From positions 1 to 64,000 of the forward strand of contig NZ_JOAI01000001.1 in the NCBI RefSeq assembly GCF_000717715.1: a DNA stretch of 64,000 bases, written 5' to 3'. Source of the DNA: Streptomyces sp. NRRL B-24484 (lineage in GTDB: Bacteria; Actinomycetota; Actinomycetes; Streptomycetales; Streptomycetaceae). The notes under the pieces were generated by a model. That model saw only the letters and a list, made by a program, of their open reading frames with translations. It ran no database searches and had not been told where the DNA came from. Numbering within the stretch: position 1 is the first letter of the stretch; each line of letters begins with the position of its first letter. A program made the position numbers and the translations under genes. Shown piece after piece: positions 50,215 to 57,662 of the stretch.

Positions 50215-51171
50215 TCAGTAGCGGTCGCCGACCGGGGCGGGCAGGGCGTCGAGTTCGGCGAGGTCCTCGGCGGTGAGCCGGACCTCGGCCGAAGCGGCGT
50301 TGTCCGCCAGGTACTTCGGCGTCTTGGTGCCGGGGATCGGGATGACCAGCCGGCCCTGGGCGAGCACCCAGGCGAGCGCCACCTGGGCGGTCGTGGCGCC
50401 CGTCCGCCCGGCGATCTCCTTGACCTTCGCGACCAGCGCCAGGTTGGCCTCCAGCGCCTCGGCCTGGAACCGCGGCAGGGTGGCCCGCCAGTCGTCCGCC
50501 GGCAGGTCGCCCGCGGAGGAGAACCGGCCGGCGAGGAAGCCGCGGCCGAGCGGCGAGAACGGCAGGAAGGCGATGCCGTTGGCCTCGGTGTAGGGCAGTA
50601 CCTCGGCGAGGGCGTCGCGCGTCCAGAGCGAGAGCTCGGACTGCACGGACGCCACCGGGTGGACGGCCTGGGCCCGCCGGATCTGTTCGACGGTGACCTC
50701 GGACAGGCCGATCTGCCGCGCCTTGCCGGCCGTGACGGCCTCGGCGAGCGCGCCCCAGGTCTCCTCGATCGGCACCTGCGGGTCGACCCGGTGCAGCTGG
50801 TAGAGGTCGACGTGGTCGGTGCCGAGCCGGCGGAGGCTGTCGTCGATCGCCTTCCGCACGTGCTCGGGGCGTCCGTCGTTGCCGACCCGCGCGCCGCCGG
50901 TGCCGGGCACCAGGCCGACCTTGGTGGCCAGCACGGCGCGCTCCCGGTACGGGCCGGCGAGTGCACGGCCGACCAGTTCCTCGTTGTCGTACGGGCCGTA
51001 GATGTCGGCGGTGTCGATCAGGGTGACCCCGAGGTCCAGTGCGCCGCGGACGACCTCGACGGAGGTCTCGTCGTCGCGGCCGTTGGGGTCGTATGCCCAG
51101 GTCATGCCCATGCAGCCCAGGCCGACCACGCCGACCTCGGGGCCGCCGGTGCCGAGCACGGTGGTACGCAT
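50215..51171 (-). CDS. aldo/keto reductase
   Basis: NADPH-dependent reductase of 318 residues with the TIM-barrel pattern of the AKR13-like group. Catalytic residues appear as Asp and Tyr in LIDTADIYGPYDNEELVG, Lys in AVLATKVGL and His in DLYQLHRVDP. NADPH-binding IPIPGTKTPKYLADNAASAE is near the C-terminus. ATG 51171 has AGGAGG 5 bases upstream. A promoter with a 19-base spacer lies upstream, implying control by a MerR-family activator. Confidence 0.93.
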   Translation of the reverse strand: MRTTVLGTGGPEVGVVGLGCMGMTWAYDPNGRDDETSVEVVRGALDLGVTLIDTADIYGPYDNEELVGRALAGPYRERAVLATKVGLVPGTGGARVGNDGRPEHVRKAIDDSLRRLGTDHVDLYQLHRVDPQVPIEETWGALAEAVTAGKARQIGLSEVTVEQIRRAQAVHPVASVQSELSLWTRDALAEVLPYTEANGIAFLPFSPLGRGFLAGRFSSAGDLPADDWRATLPRFQAEALEANLALVAKVKEIAGRTGATTAQVALAWVLAQGRLVIPIPGTKTPKYLADNAASAEVRLTAEDLAELDALPAPVGDRY

Positions 51172-51218
51172 CTGTTCCTCCTGCGGTGGTGGTTCGGTGG
51201 TGATCCGGTCGCGGTGCA

Positions 51219-51249
51219 AGCCTGCCGGTTGGAGTGCACTCGAGGTCAA
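51219..51249 (-). promoter_or_regulatory. MerR-type promoter with 19-base spacer
   Basis: On the minus strand TTGACC (51249-51244) and CAGGCT (51224-51219) are separated by exactly 19 bases, the overlong spacing that MerR-family activators correct. The spacer holds the palindrome GAGTGCACTC (51232-51241). It serves the aldo/keto reductase gene; no MerR gene is adjacent. Confidence 0.7.
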
Positions 51250-51334
51250 GCCGACACCCGACTGACCGTCAGCAGCGAAGGCTCAGACGGACCTTAAGCG
51301 TGCCGTAAACCTTTCCCGGGCGCCGCCGGGAGGG

Positions 51335-51361
51335 TTGACGCGCCCAGATGGTCTAGTCCAT
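51335..51361 (+). promoter_or_regulatory. chitinase promoter with DasR-type (dre) site
   Basis: ATGGTCTAGTCCAT (51348-51361) is a near-palindrome close to the known DasR box and to the 12-base repeats of Streptomyces chitinase promoters (consensus about TGGTCTAGACCA). A -35-like TTGACG (51335-51340) precedes it, and the site would cover the spacer and -10 region. DasR represses chitin-related genes until amino-sugar phosphates release it. Confidence 0.72.
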
Positions 51362-51457
51362 TTTGTGAGCGGCGCCGCCCCTCGACCCCCGGCCCCCGCC
51401 CCGCGCTCCCCCACGATCCGCGCGGGCGGCGGGCCACGTCCCGAAAGGCCCTCCCCC

Positions 51458-52993
51458 ATGCCACGCGCGCTCCACCGCCACGCCGCCCGCCGCACGAGCC
51501 GCATCGCCGCAGCCGCCTGCGCGGCCGCCCTCGCCGCGGGCGGCCTGACCGTCCTCGCCTCGGGCGCCGACGCCGCCGCGGCCAACCTGCTCGCCAACCC
51601 CGGTCTGGAGAGCGGCTCGGCGAGCCCCTGGACCTGCTCCGCCGGCACCGGCTCGGTGGTCAACACCGGTGCGCACAGCGGCACCTACGCACTGCGCGGG
51701 GCCGCCTCCAACAGCGACACCGCGCAGTGCACCCAGACCGTCTCCGTCCAGCCCAACACCACCTACAGCCTCTCCGCCTGGGTGCAGGGCCAGTACGTCT
51801 ACCTGGGCGCCACCGGCAACGGCGTCACCGACCCGGCCACCTGGACGCCCGGCGGCAGCAGCTGGCAGCAGCTCAGCACCACGTTCACCACCGGCGCCGC
51901 GACCACCAGCGTCACGGTCTACCTGCACGGCTGGTACGGCCAGGGCGCCTACCTCGCCGACGACGTCGTCCTCTCCGGCCCCGGCGGCAACCCGACGCCG
52001 ACCCCGACCGGCACCACCACGCCCACACCCACCCCGACGCCCACGCCCACCCCGACGCCCACGCCCACCCCGACACCGACGGCCACACCGACCTCGACCC
52101 CGACCGGCCCCGCGGTGGCCGTCCCGGTCGCCCCGTACGTCGACATGGGCGCCTGGCCGACCCCGTCGCTCACCGCGATGGCGAGCGCCGGCAACCTCAA
52201 GTCCTTCACCCTCGCCTTCGTGACCTCGGTCGGCTGCAAGGCCAGCTGGTTCAACGCCTACGACCCGCGCACCGGCTGGGGCAAGGACCAGATCGACGCG
52301 ATCCGCGCGGCCGGCGGCGACGTCAAGGTCTCCTTCGGCGGCGCCTCCGGCACCGAACTCGCCCAGGCCTGCTCGACGGTGGACTCGCTCTTCGCCGAGT
52401 ACGACGCCGTGGTCAAGGCCTACGGCCTCACCTACGTCGACTTCGACATCGAGGGCGCGGCCGTGCCCGACACCGCCGCCAACGCCCGCCGCGGCGCCGC
52501 CCTGGCCAAGCTGCAGCAGGCCCACCCGGGCCTGAAGGTCTCCTTCACCCTGCCGGTGCTGCCCGAGGGCCTCACCGCCGAGGGCGTCTCCGTGGTCCGC
52601 GCGGCCCGCGACGCCGGGGTGGCCGTGGACCTGGTGAACGTCATGGCGATGGACTACAACCGGCCCGCCACCGATTACGGCACCGACGCCGTGCAGGCCG
52701 CCCAGTCCACCCGCGACCAGCTCGCCGGCCTGTACCCGGGCAAGTCGGACGCCCAGCTGTGGGCGATGACCGGCGTCACCCCGATGCTCGGCGAGAACGA
52801 CGACCACGGCATCTACAACCAGGACGACGCACGGCAGTTGGTGGCCTTCGCCCAGCAGCACCACCTCGGCATGCTGTCCTTCTGGGAGACGGGCCGCGAC
52901 GCCAACGCATGCACCGGTGCGCTCTACAAGTGCACCAACATCAGCCAGAGCCCCTACGAGTTCTCCAAGATCTTCGCGCAGTACCGGGGCTGA
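51458..52993 (+). CDS. secreted GH18 chitinase with N-terminal carbohydrate-binding module
   Basis: Extracellular chitinase of 511 residues. A signal peptide with twin arginine (RRTSRIAAAACAAALAAGG) precedes a beta-sandwich binding module (about 43-175, NLLANPGLESGSASPWTCSA onward), a Pro-Thr repeat linker (about 180-222) and a GH18 catalytic domain. The catalytic signature is YVDFDIEG (DxDxE) near residues 326-333, with SFGGASG and MAMDYN segments typical of bacterial ChiC/ChiD-like family 18 enzymes. A dre site in the promoter fits chitin-dependent control. Confidence 0.92.
   Translation: MPRALHRHAARRTSRIAAAACAAALAAGGLTVLASGADAAAANLLANPGLESGSASPWTCSAGTGSVVNTGAHSGTYALRGAASNSDTAQCTQTVSVQPNTTYSLSAWVQGQYVYLGATGNGVTDPATWTPGGSSWQQLSTTFTTGAATTSVTVYLHGWYGQGAYLADDVVLSGPGGNPTPTPTGTTTPTPTPTPTPTPTPTPTPTPTATPTSTPTGPAVAVPVAPYVDMGAWPTPSLTAMASAGNLKSFTLAFVTSVGCKASWFNAYDPRTGWGKDQIDAIRAAGGDVKVSFGGASGTELAQACSTVDSLFAEYDAVVKAYGLTYVDFDIEGAAVPDTAANARRGAALAKLQQAHPGLKVSFTLPVLPEGLTAEGVSVVRAARDAGVAVDLVNVMAMDYNRPATDYGTDAVQAAQSTRDQLAGLYPGKSDAQLWAMTGVTPMLGENDDHGIYNQDDARQLVAFAQQHHLGMLSFWETGRDANACTGALYKCTNISQSPYEFSKIFAQYRG
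52033..52075 (+). repeat. 18-base repeat in chitinase linker
   Basis: CCCGACGCCCACGCCCAC occurs twice head to tail plus a partial third copy and encodes the Pro-Thr linker. Such repeats vary in number between strains. Confidence 0.75.
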
Positions 52994-53147
52994 CCCCCGC
53001 CCCGGCGGACCCGGCGGGGCCTCCACGGCCCGCCGGGTCCGCCCGCCGTCGCCGCGCGAACGCCATCTGACGGAACCTCAACCCCCTGGGGCATCATGGG
53101 CCGGTCCCGGACCACCGGCCGCACCACGTCCCAGGGAGACCTCGCGC

Positions 53148-54044
53148 ATGCCCCTCGACCGCGCCCTGCCGCGCCGCGCCTGGCACCACCTCGAACCGCT
53201 GCACGCCGTCCTCTACTACGCCCCCGAGGCCTTCGCCGAGGCCGCGGCGCTGGGCTACGACACGGCGACCCGCTGGCCGAGCTACTTCGCCTGGCGCACG
53301 GCCCCGTTCGGCGCCGCCAGTGCCGAACTCGCCGCCGCGGTCTGCTACAGCTTCAGCCCGGCCGCGGTCGCCGAGCACGTGCCCGCCGCCTGGTCGGTCG
53401 CCGCACCCGAGGAGGTGCTCGCCGCCCGGCTGCGCGGGGTGGACGCCTTCTACCGCGGCCTGCTCGACGGCGCCGCGCTGCTCGACGGTACCGGCCTGAC
53501 CGACCTCCGCGAGGCCGCGGAACTCGCCCGCGCCGCGGCCGGGTCGGCCGTCACGGCGGGCCGCCCGCTGGCCGCCGCCAACGCCGCGCTCCCCTGGCCG
53601 GACGAGCCGCACCTGGCGATCTGGCACGCCGCCACCGTGCTCCGCGAGCACCGCGGCGACGGCCACCTCACCGCCCTGCAGGCGGCGGGCCTGGACCCGT
53701 GCGAGTCCCTGGTCTCGCTCGCCGCCACCGGGGCGGTCGCCGTGCCGGACTTCGCCGGGCGCGGCTGGACGGGCGAGGAGTGGGCGGCCGCCACCGAGCG
53801 GCTGGCCGCCCGCGGCTGGGTGGACGCCGGGGGCCGCGCCACGGAGACCGGCCGGGCCGGCCGCAACGAGGTGGAACGGCTCACCGACGAACTCGCCGCC
53901 GCCCCCTGGGAGGCCCTCGGCGCCGAGCGCACCGAGCGGCTGCTCGGCCTGCTCGGGCCGCTCTTCCTCACCGTCGTCCGGGCCGGGCTCTTCCCACCCG
54001 GCGGCACGCTCGGCATCATGACCGTTCCCGCACCCACCTGGTGA
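53148..54044 (+). CDS. SCO6745/SalK-like helical protein
   Basis: Protein of 298 residues, all-helical, of the SCO6745 (SalK-like) family. It begins WHHLEPLHAVLYYAPEAFAE, followed by a FAWRTAPFGAASAELAAAVC segment, and later has GWTGEEWAAATERLAARGWV, which resembles a winged-helix region. The function of the family is unknown. ATG 53148 follows AGGGAG. Confidence 0.85.
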   Translation: MPLDRALPRRAWHHLEPLHAVLYYAPEAFAEAAALGYDTATRWPSYFAWRTAPFGAASAELAAAVCYSFSPAAVAEHVPAAWSVAAPEEVLAARLRGVDAFYRGLLDGAALLDGTGLTDLREAAELARAAAGSAVTAGRPLAAANAALPWPDEPHLAIWHAATVLREHRGDGHLTALQAAGLDPCESLVSLAATGAVAVPDFAGRGWTGEEWAAATERLAARGWVDAGGRATETGRAGRNEVERLTDELAAAPWEALGAERTERLLGLLGPLFLTVVRAGLFPPGGTLGIMTVPAPTW

Positions 54045-54234
54045 CGGGAGGCGGGCCGCCGGGGCCGGCCGCCGTGCGCGGGCCCGGCGCCGCCGGTTAT
54101 TCGATTCCGGGCTGACAGAGGTGCTCGCTAGGCTCCGAGCACCGCCGGGGCGGCCGGAACACCGGCGGCCGGGTGGTGTCCACACGAGCCCGCCTCCACC
54201 GCCGGGCTGCCGACCTAGCCCGAACGGAGGGGCC

Positions 54235-55632
54235 GTGCCAACGCTGACCACCGAGCTTTCCGAGGATGATCTCGCGGCCTGGGAACACACCGTGACGCGG
54301 CTGCGACGGCTGCCCGCGGACCACCCCGTACGGGTCCGGGCCGAGAAGACCGCCAGCGAGATGATCCGCGAGGGCCGCCGCCGTCGCCGTCAGCACGCCC
54401 TGGACGCCGCCCGGCTCGCCGACGGCGCGCTGGTGGCCCGCACCGCCACCGGCGCCCCCGACCGCCGCGAGGACGCCCCGCTGCCCCTCCCGGAGATCAC
54501 CGGCCCGATCGGCGACCTGGCCCGCTCCCACCACTGCTACGTCTGCAAGTCTTCGTATCGACAAATGGATGCCTTCTACCACCGGCTCTGCCCGGGCTGC
54601 GCGGCCGACAACACCGCCCGCCGCGCCCTGAGCACCGACCTGCGCGGGCGCCGCGTCCTGCTCACCGGCGGCCGGGTGAAGATCGGCTTCCAGCTCGCCC
54701 TGATGATGCTCCGCGACGGCGCCGACCTCACCGTCACCAGCCGCTTCCCCGGCGACACCCTGCGCCGCTTCCGCTCCGCCGCCGACAGCGCCGACTGGTT
54801 CGACCGGCTGCGGGTGGTCGGCATCGACCTGCGCGACCCGCGCCAGGTCCTCGGCCTCTGCGAGCAGCTCCACACGGAGGGCCGGCCGCTGGACATCCTG
54901 GTCAACAACGCCGCGCAGACCATACGGCGGCCCCCGGAGGCGTACGCGCTGCTCACCGCCGGCGAGCAGGCCGCGCTGCCGGAGGGGGCCCGTGTGCTGC
55001 ACGCCCCGGGCTTCAGCCCGATGCCGGCGCTCGCCCCGGCCTGGCCCACCGCCGAGCTGGAGTCCGCCGGCGGACCCGCCCGCCCGGGCCCGCTCCCGGC
55101 GATCCCGGCGCAGCGGGCCGACGAGGCCGGGCTGCTGCCGGACACCTCGGAGCACAACTCCTGGTCGGCGAAGCTCGGTTCGCTCGACCCGGCGGAGCTG
55201 CTGGAGGTCCAGCTGGTCAACGCGGTCGCCCCGGCGCTGCTCTGCGACCGGCTGCTGCCGCTGCTGCTCGCCTCGCCGCACCGCAACCGCTACATCGTCA
55301 ACGTCACCGCCGTGGAGGGCCGGTTCGCCGTCCGCAACAAGACGCCCGACCATCCGCACACCAACATGGCCAAGGCCGCGCTCAACATGCTGACCCGCAC
55401 CAGTGCGGCGGAACTCGCCAAGCAGGGCGTCCACCTGTGCGCCGTCGACACCGGCTGGATCACCGACGAGACGCCCGCGCCGGTCAAGGCCCGCAAGGCG
55501 GCCGCGGGCTTCCGCACCCCGCTGGACATCGTCGACGGCGCCGCCCGGATCTACGACCCGATCGTCCGCGGCGAGTCCGGCGCGCCGGTGTCGGGCGTCT
55601 TCCTCAAGGACTACCGGGAGGCCGCCTGGTGA
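54235..55632 (+). CDS. SDR-fold protein with N-terminal zinc ribbon, catalytic Tyr missing
   Basis: Protein of 465 residues. The N-terminal 100 residues contain an Arg-rich helix ([17 protein letters not shown]) and a Cys4-type motif, CYVC (near residues 101-104) and CPGC (near 119-122). A Rossmann domain follows with [16 protein letters not shown] and [12 protein letters not shown]. The classical Tyr-x3-Lys is absent: the equivalent is [12 protein letters not shown], with Thr at the Tyr position, and the usual Ser is Thr in VNVTAVEG. About 75 extra residues are inserted after NNAAQ. It may be an inactive or altered oxidoreductase. GTG start after GGAGG. Confidence 0.82.
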   Translation: MPTLTTELSEDDLAAWEHTVTRLRRLPADHPVRVRAEKTASEMIREGRRRRRQHALDAARLADGALVARTATGAPDRREDAPLPLPEITGPIGDLARSHHCYVCKSSYRQMDAFYHRLCPGCAADNTARRALSTDLRGRRVLLTGGRVKIGFQLALMMLRDGADLTVTSRFPGDTLRRFRSAADSADWFDRLRVVGIDLRDPRQVLGLCEQLHTEGRPLDILVNNAAQTIRRPPEAYALLTAGEQAALPEGARVLHAPGFSPMPALAPAWPTAELESAGGPARPGPLPAIPAQRADEAGLLPDTSEHNSWSAKLGSLDPAELLEVQLVNAVAPALLCDRLLPLLLASPHRNRYIVNVTAVEGRFAVRNKTPDHPHTNMAKAALNMLTRTSAAELAKQGVHLCAVDTGWITDETPAPVKARKAAAGFRTPLDIVDGAARIYDPIVRGESGAPVSGVFLKDYREAAW

Positions 55633-55733
55633 CACGCCCGGGCAGGGGCCGGAACGGGGCGCCGACCGGCGGATGCGGGCGCCGCCACCGGGTGCTGTCG
55701 GCCTCCGGCCCCGGTCCGTGCCATGATTCCCCC

Positions 55734-56228
55734 ATGGCTTCGAACGTTTTCTTCGACATCACGATCAACGATGAGCCGGCCGGTCGCATCGTCTTCAAGC
55801 TGTACGACGATGTCGTCCCCAAGACCGCTCAGAACTTCCGCGAGCTCGCCACCGGCCAGAACGGCTTCGGTTACGAGGGCTCCGGCTTCCACCGCGTCAT
55901 CCCGAACTTCATGCTGCAGGGTGGTGACTTCACCAACCACAACGGCACCGGTGGCAAGAGCATCTACGGCGAGAAGTTCGCGGACGAGAACTTCGAGCGG
56001 AAGCACGACCGCCCGGGCCTGCTCTCGATGGCGAACGCCGGCCGCAACACCAACGGCTCGCAGTTCTTCATCACCACCGTCGTCACCAGCTGGCTGGACG
56101 GCAAGCACGTCGTCTTCGGCGAGGTCGTCGAGGGCCTGGACATCGTCAAGCTCATCGAGTCCAAGGGCTCGGACAGCGGCCGCACCTCGGCCAAGATCAC
56201 CATCGCCAAGTCCGGCATCGTCGAGTAA
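55734..56228 (+). CDS. cyclophilin-type peptidyl-prolyl isomerase
   Basis: Cytosolic single-domain prolyl isomerase of 164 residues that speeds protein folding. The full active-site set is present: [15 protein letters not shown] (Arg, Phe, Met, Gln), [17 protein letters not shown] and [12 protein letters not shown]. It closely resembles eukaryotic cyclophilin A, including the [14 protein letters not shown] loop, as is known for Streptomyces CypA. CATGAT occupies -12 to -7 of the ATG with no ribosome-binding site; a leaderless mRNA is likely. A strong terminator follows. Confidence 0.94.
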   Translation: MASNVFFDITINDEPAGRIVFKLYDDVVPKTAQNFRELATGQNGFGYEGSGFHRVIPNFMLQGGDFTNHNGTGGKSIYGEKFADENFERKHDRPGLLSMANAGRNTNGSQFFITTVVTSWLDGKHVVFGEVVEGLDIVKLIESKGSDSGRTSAKITIAKSGIVE

Positions 56229-56248
56229 GGCCCACCGGGCCCCGCTCC

Positions 56249-56295
56249 GGCCCGCCGTTCGCCCCCGCCGCCTCGGCGCGGGCGAACGGCGGGCC
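56249..56295 (+). terminator. cyclophilin terminator
   Basis: A perfect 16-base stem (GGCCCGCCGTTCGCCC with its complement) encloses a 15-base loop that itself pairs (CGCCG-CCT-CGGCG). It begins 20 bases after the stop codon. Confidence 0.8.
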
Positions 56296-56410
56296 TTCGC
56301 ACGTCCGGGCCCGTGCGCCCGCGCACGGTCCTTGAACGACGGCTCACCCTTCCGGTCGACGCGTCCCCGAACGCGCATCGACGGGGCGGTGGGCGGACTA
56401 GGATCGATCA

Positions 56411-56980
56411 ATGACGGACACCACGGACAGAGCAGGGGAACTCGCGGCGCTGGCGGCCCGGTTCCCGCACCTGCACGCCCCGCAGCGGTGGGCGTGGGGC
56501 GGCATCGACGCACAGTTCTCCACGGAGCTCCCGCCGGACGAACTGATCACCAACATCCATCTGGTGGGCTTCACCGAAGGCGGGGTGGTGCTCTGCAGGG
56601 ACGCCCGCGGGCACTGGTTCCTGCCGGGCGGCACCCGCGAGGCGGCGGAGTCGGTGGAGTCTTGCCTGGTACGGGAGTTGCGTGAGGAGGCGGGCGCGCG
56701 GCTGCTCTCCCCGCCGGTCTGGATCGGCCACCACCACGCCGTCACCGACGCCCCGGAGCCGTACCGGCCGTGGCAGCCCCACCCCGAGAAGGCCTGGCTG
56801 TGGGGCTGGGCCGAGGTGGTGGTGGACTCGCTGCCGACCAACCCGGACGACGGCGAACAGGTCGTCGAGGTACGGGCGATGTCCCCCGAGGAGGCCCAGC
56901 GCCTGCTGGTGCGCGGCCGGGAGGCCTGGTGGGGCGAGTTGGTGGCCCTGGCCGTCGAGTCCCGCGCGGCCCACGGCTGA
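56411..56980 (+). CDS. NUDIX hydrolase
   Basis: Pyrophosphohydrolase of 189 residues. The NUDIX box runs from GGTREAAESVESCLVRELRE into EAGA at about residues 76-99, with all Glu residues intact. The C-terminal part has a Trp-rich stretch (PHPEKAWLWGWAEVVV) and the N-terminus an 'FPHLHAPQRWAWGG' segment. The substrate, a nucleoside diphosphate derivative, is unspecified. TAGGAT occupies exactly -12 to -7 of the ATG and no ribosome-binding site exists: a model leaderless gene. Confidence 0.9.
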   Translation: MTDTTDRAGELAALAARFPHLHAPQRWAWGGIDAQFSTELPPDELITNIHLVGFTEGGVVLCRDARGHWFLPGGTREAAESVESCLVRELREEAGARLLSPPVWIGHHHAVTDAPEPYRPWQPHPEKAWLWGWAEVVVDSLPTNPDDGEQVVEVRAMSPEEAQRLLVRGREAWWGELVALAVESRAAHG

Positions 56981-57010
56981 CCGCAGCCCCGCTCCGGCCC
57001 GCCCCGGCCC

Positions 57011-57412
57011 TCAGGACGGGTCGAGGGGGACGACCTGCCGCACGACGGGCACGAGGCAGCGCTGGGCGCTGCACGCCCCGTAGCTGAACACGGCTCCGGC
57101 CGGGCCCGTCCCGGCGCCGCGGACCGGCACGGTGAGGGTCACCGGGCCGTCCGGGTAGACCGGCAGGGCGACGCCGAGGCCGGACGGGCTGACGGTCAGC
57201 AGGGGCCGGTCCGCCGTCGGCGCGCCGGCCGCCGCGAGCGAGCCGTTGAGCCCGAGCCTGGTGGGGATGCCGAGCCCGGAGACTCCCCCGTCGGGGAGGT
57301 CGACGCTGTAGAGGTGGAAGCCCGGTTCCTGCGGGGTGAAGGTGGCCCGCAGGAGCCGGGGCGAGGCGCCGGCGGCGTCCAGCCGGAGTTCGACCGAGAC
57401 GCCGCCGGTCGG
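57011..57412 (-). pseudogene. DsbD N-domain-like gene with broken start
   Basis: A 133-codon frame on the minus strand encodes VELRLDAAGASPRLLRATFT, then EPGFHLYSVDLPDGG, VSPSGLGVALPVYPDGPVTL and FSYGACSAQRCLVPVV, ending at TGA 57011. It resembles the DsbD N-terminal domain family with its paired Cys. There is no ATG, GTG or TTG at its front: a TGA (57413-57415) closes the frame. A good ATG (57416-57414) stands one base out of frame, so a one-base indel in the first codons is the simplest explanation. It is either a recent frameshift, a sequencing error or a remnant. Confidence 0.6.
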
Positions 57413-57461
57413 TCATGGATGACCTGGGGAGGACAGCGGGCAGCCGTACGTGCCCCGACGG

Positions 57462-57507
57462 GGGTGCCCGCCCGAGGAGCCGTCCTCGCGGCCCCAGGCG
57501 GGCACCC
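57462..57507. other. two-tier hairpin upstream of the DsbD-like remnant
   Basis: GGGTGCCCGCC (57462-57472) pairs with GGCGGGCACCC (57497-57507), and CGAGGA-GCCG-TCCTCG pairs inside it. It lies between the remnant's start and the terminator of the next gene. Confidence 0.5.
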
Positions 57508-57601
57508 GGGACGGACGCGGGCGGACTGCGCGTGTCGGGGCGGGTGTCACGGCGCCACGGGCCGGCCGACTTCGGTACGGCGGCACGCCGGCGGAGAGCA
57601 C

Positions 57602-57653
57602 CCGGCCCCGGCCGCGGACCGTCCCCGGGTGGGACGGTCGCGGCCGGGGCCGG
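57602..57653 (-). terminator. terminator of the tex gene
   Basis: A 23-base-pair stem with a single bulged G (57602-57625 with 57631-57653) closes a 5-base loop. It begins 10 bases past the tex stop codon. It is the strongest hairpin in the window. Confidence 0.85.
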
Positions 57654-57662
57654 CGACTGCCG

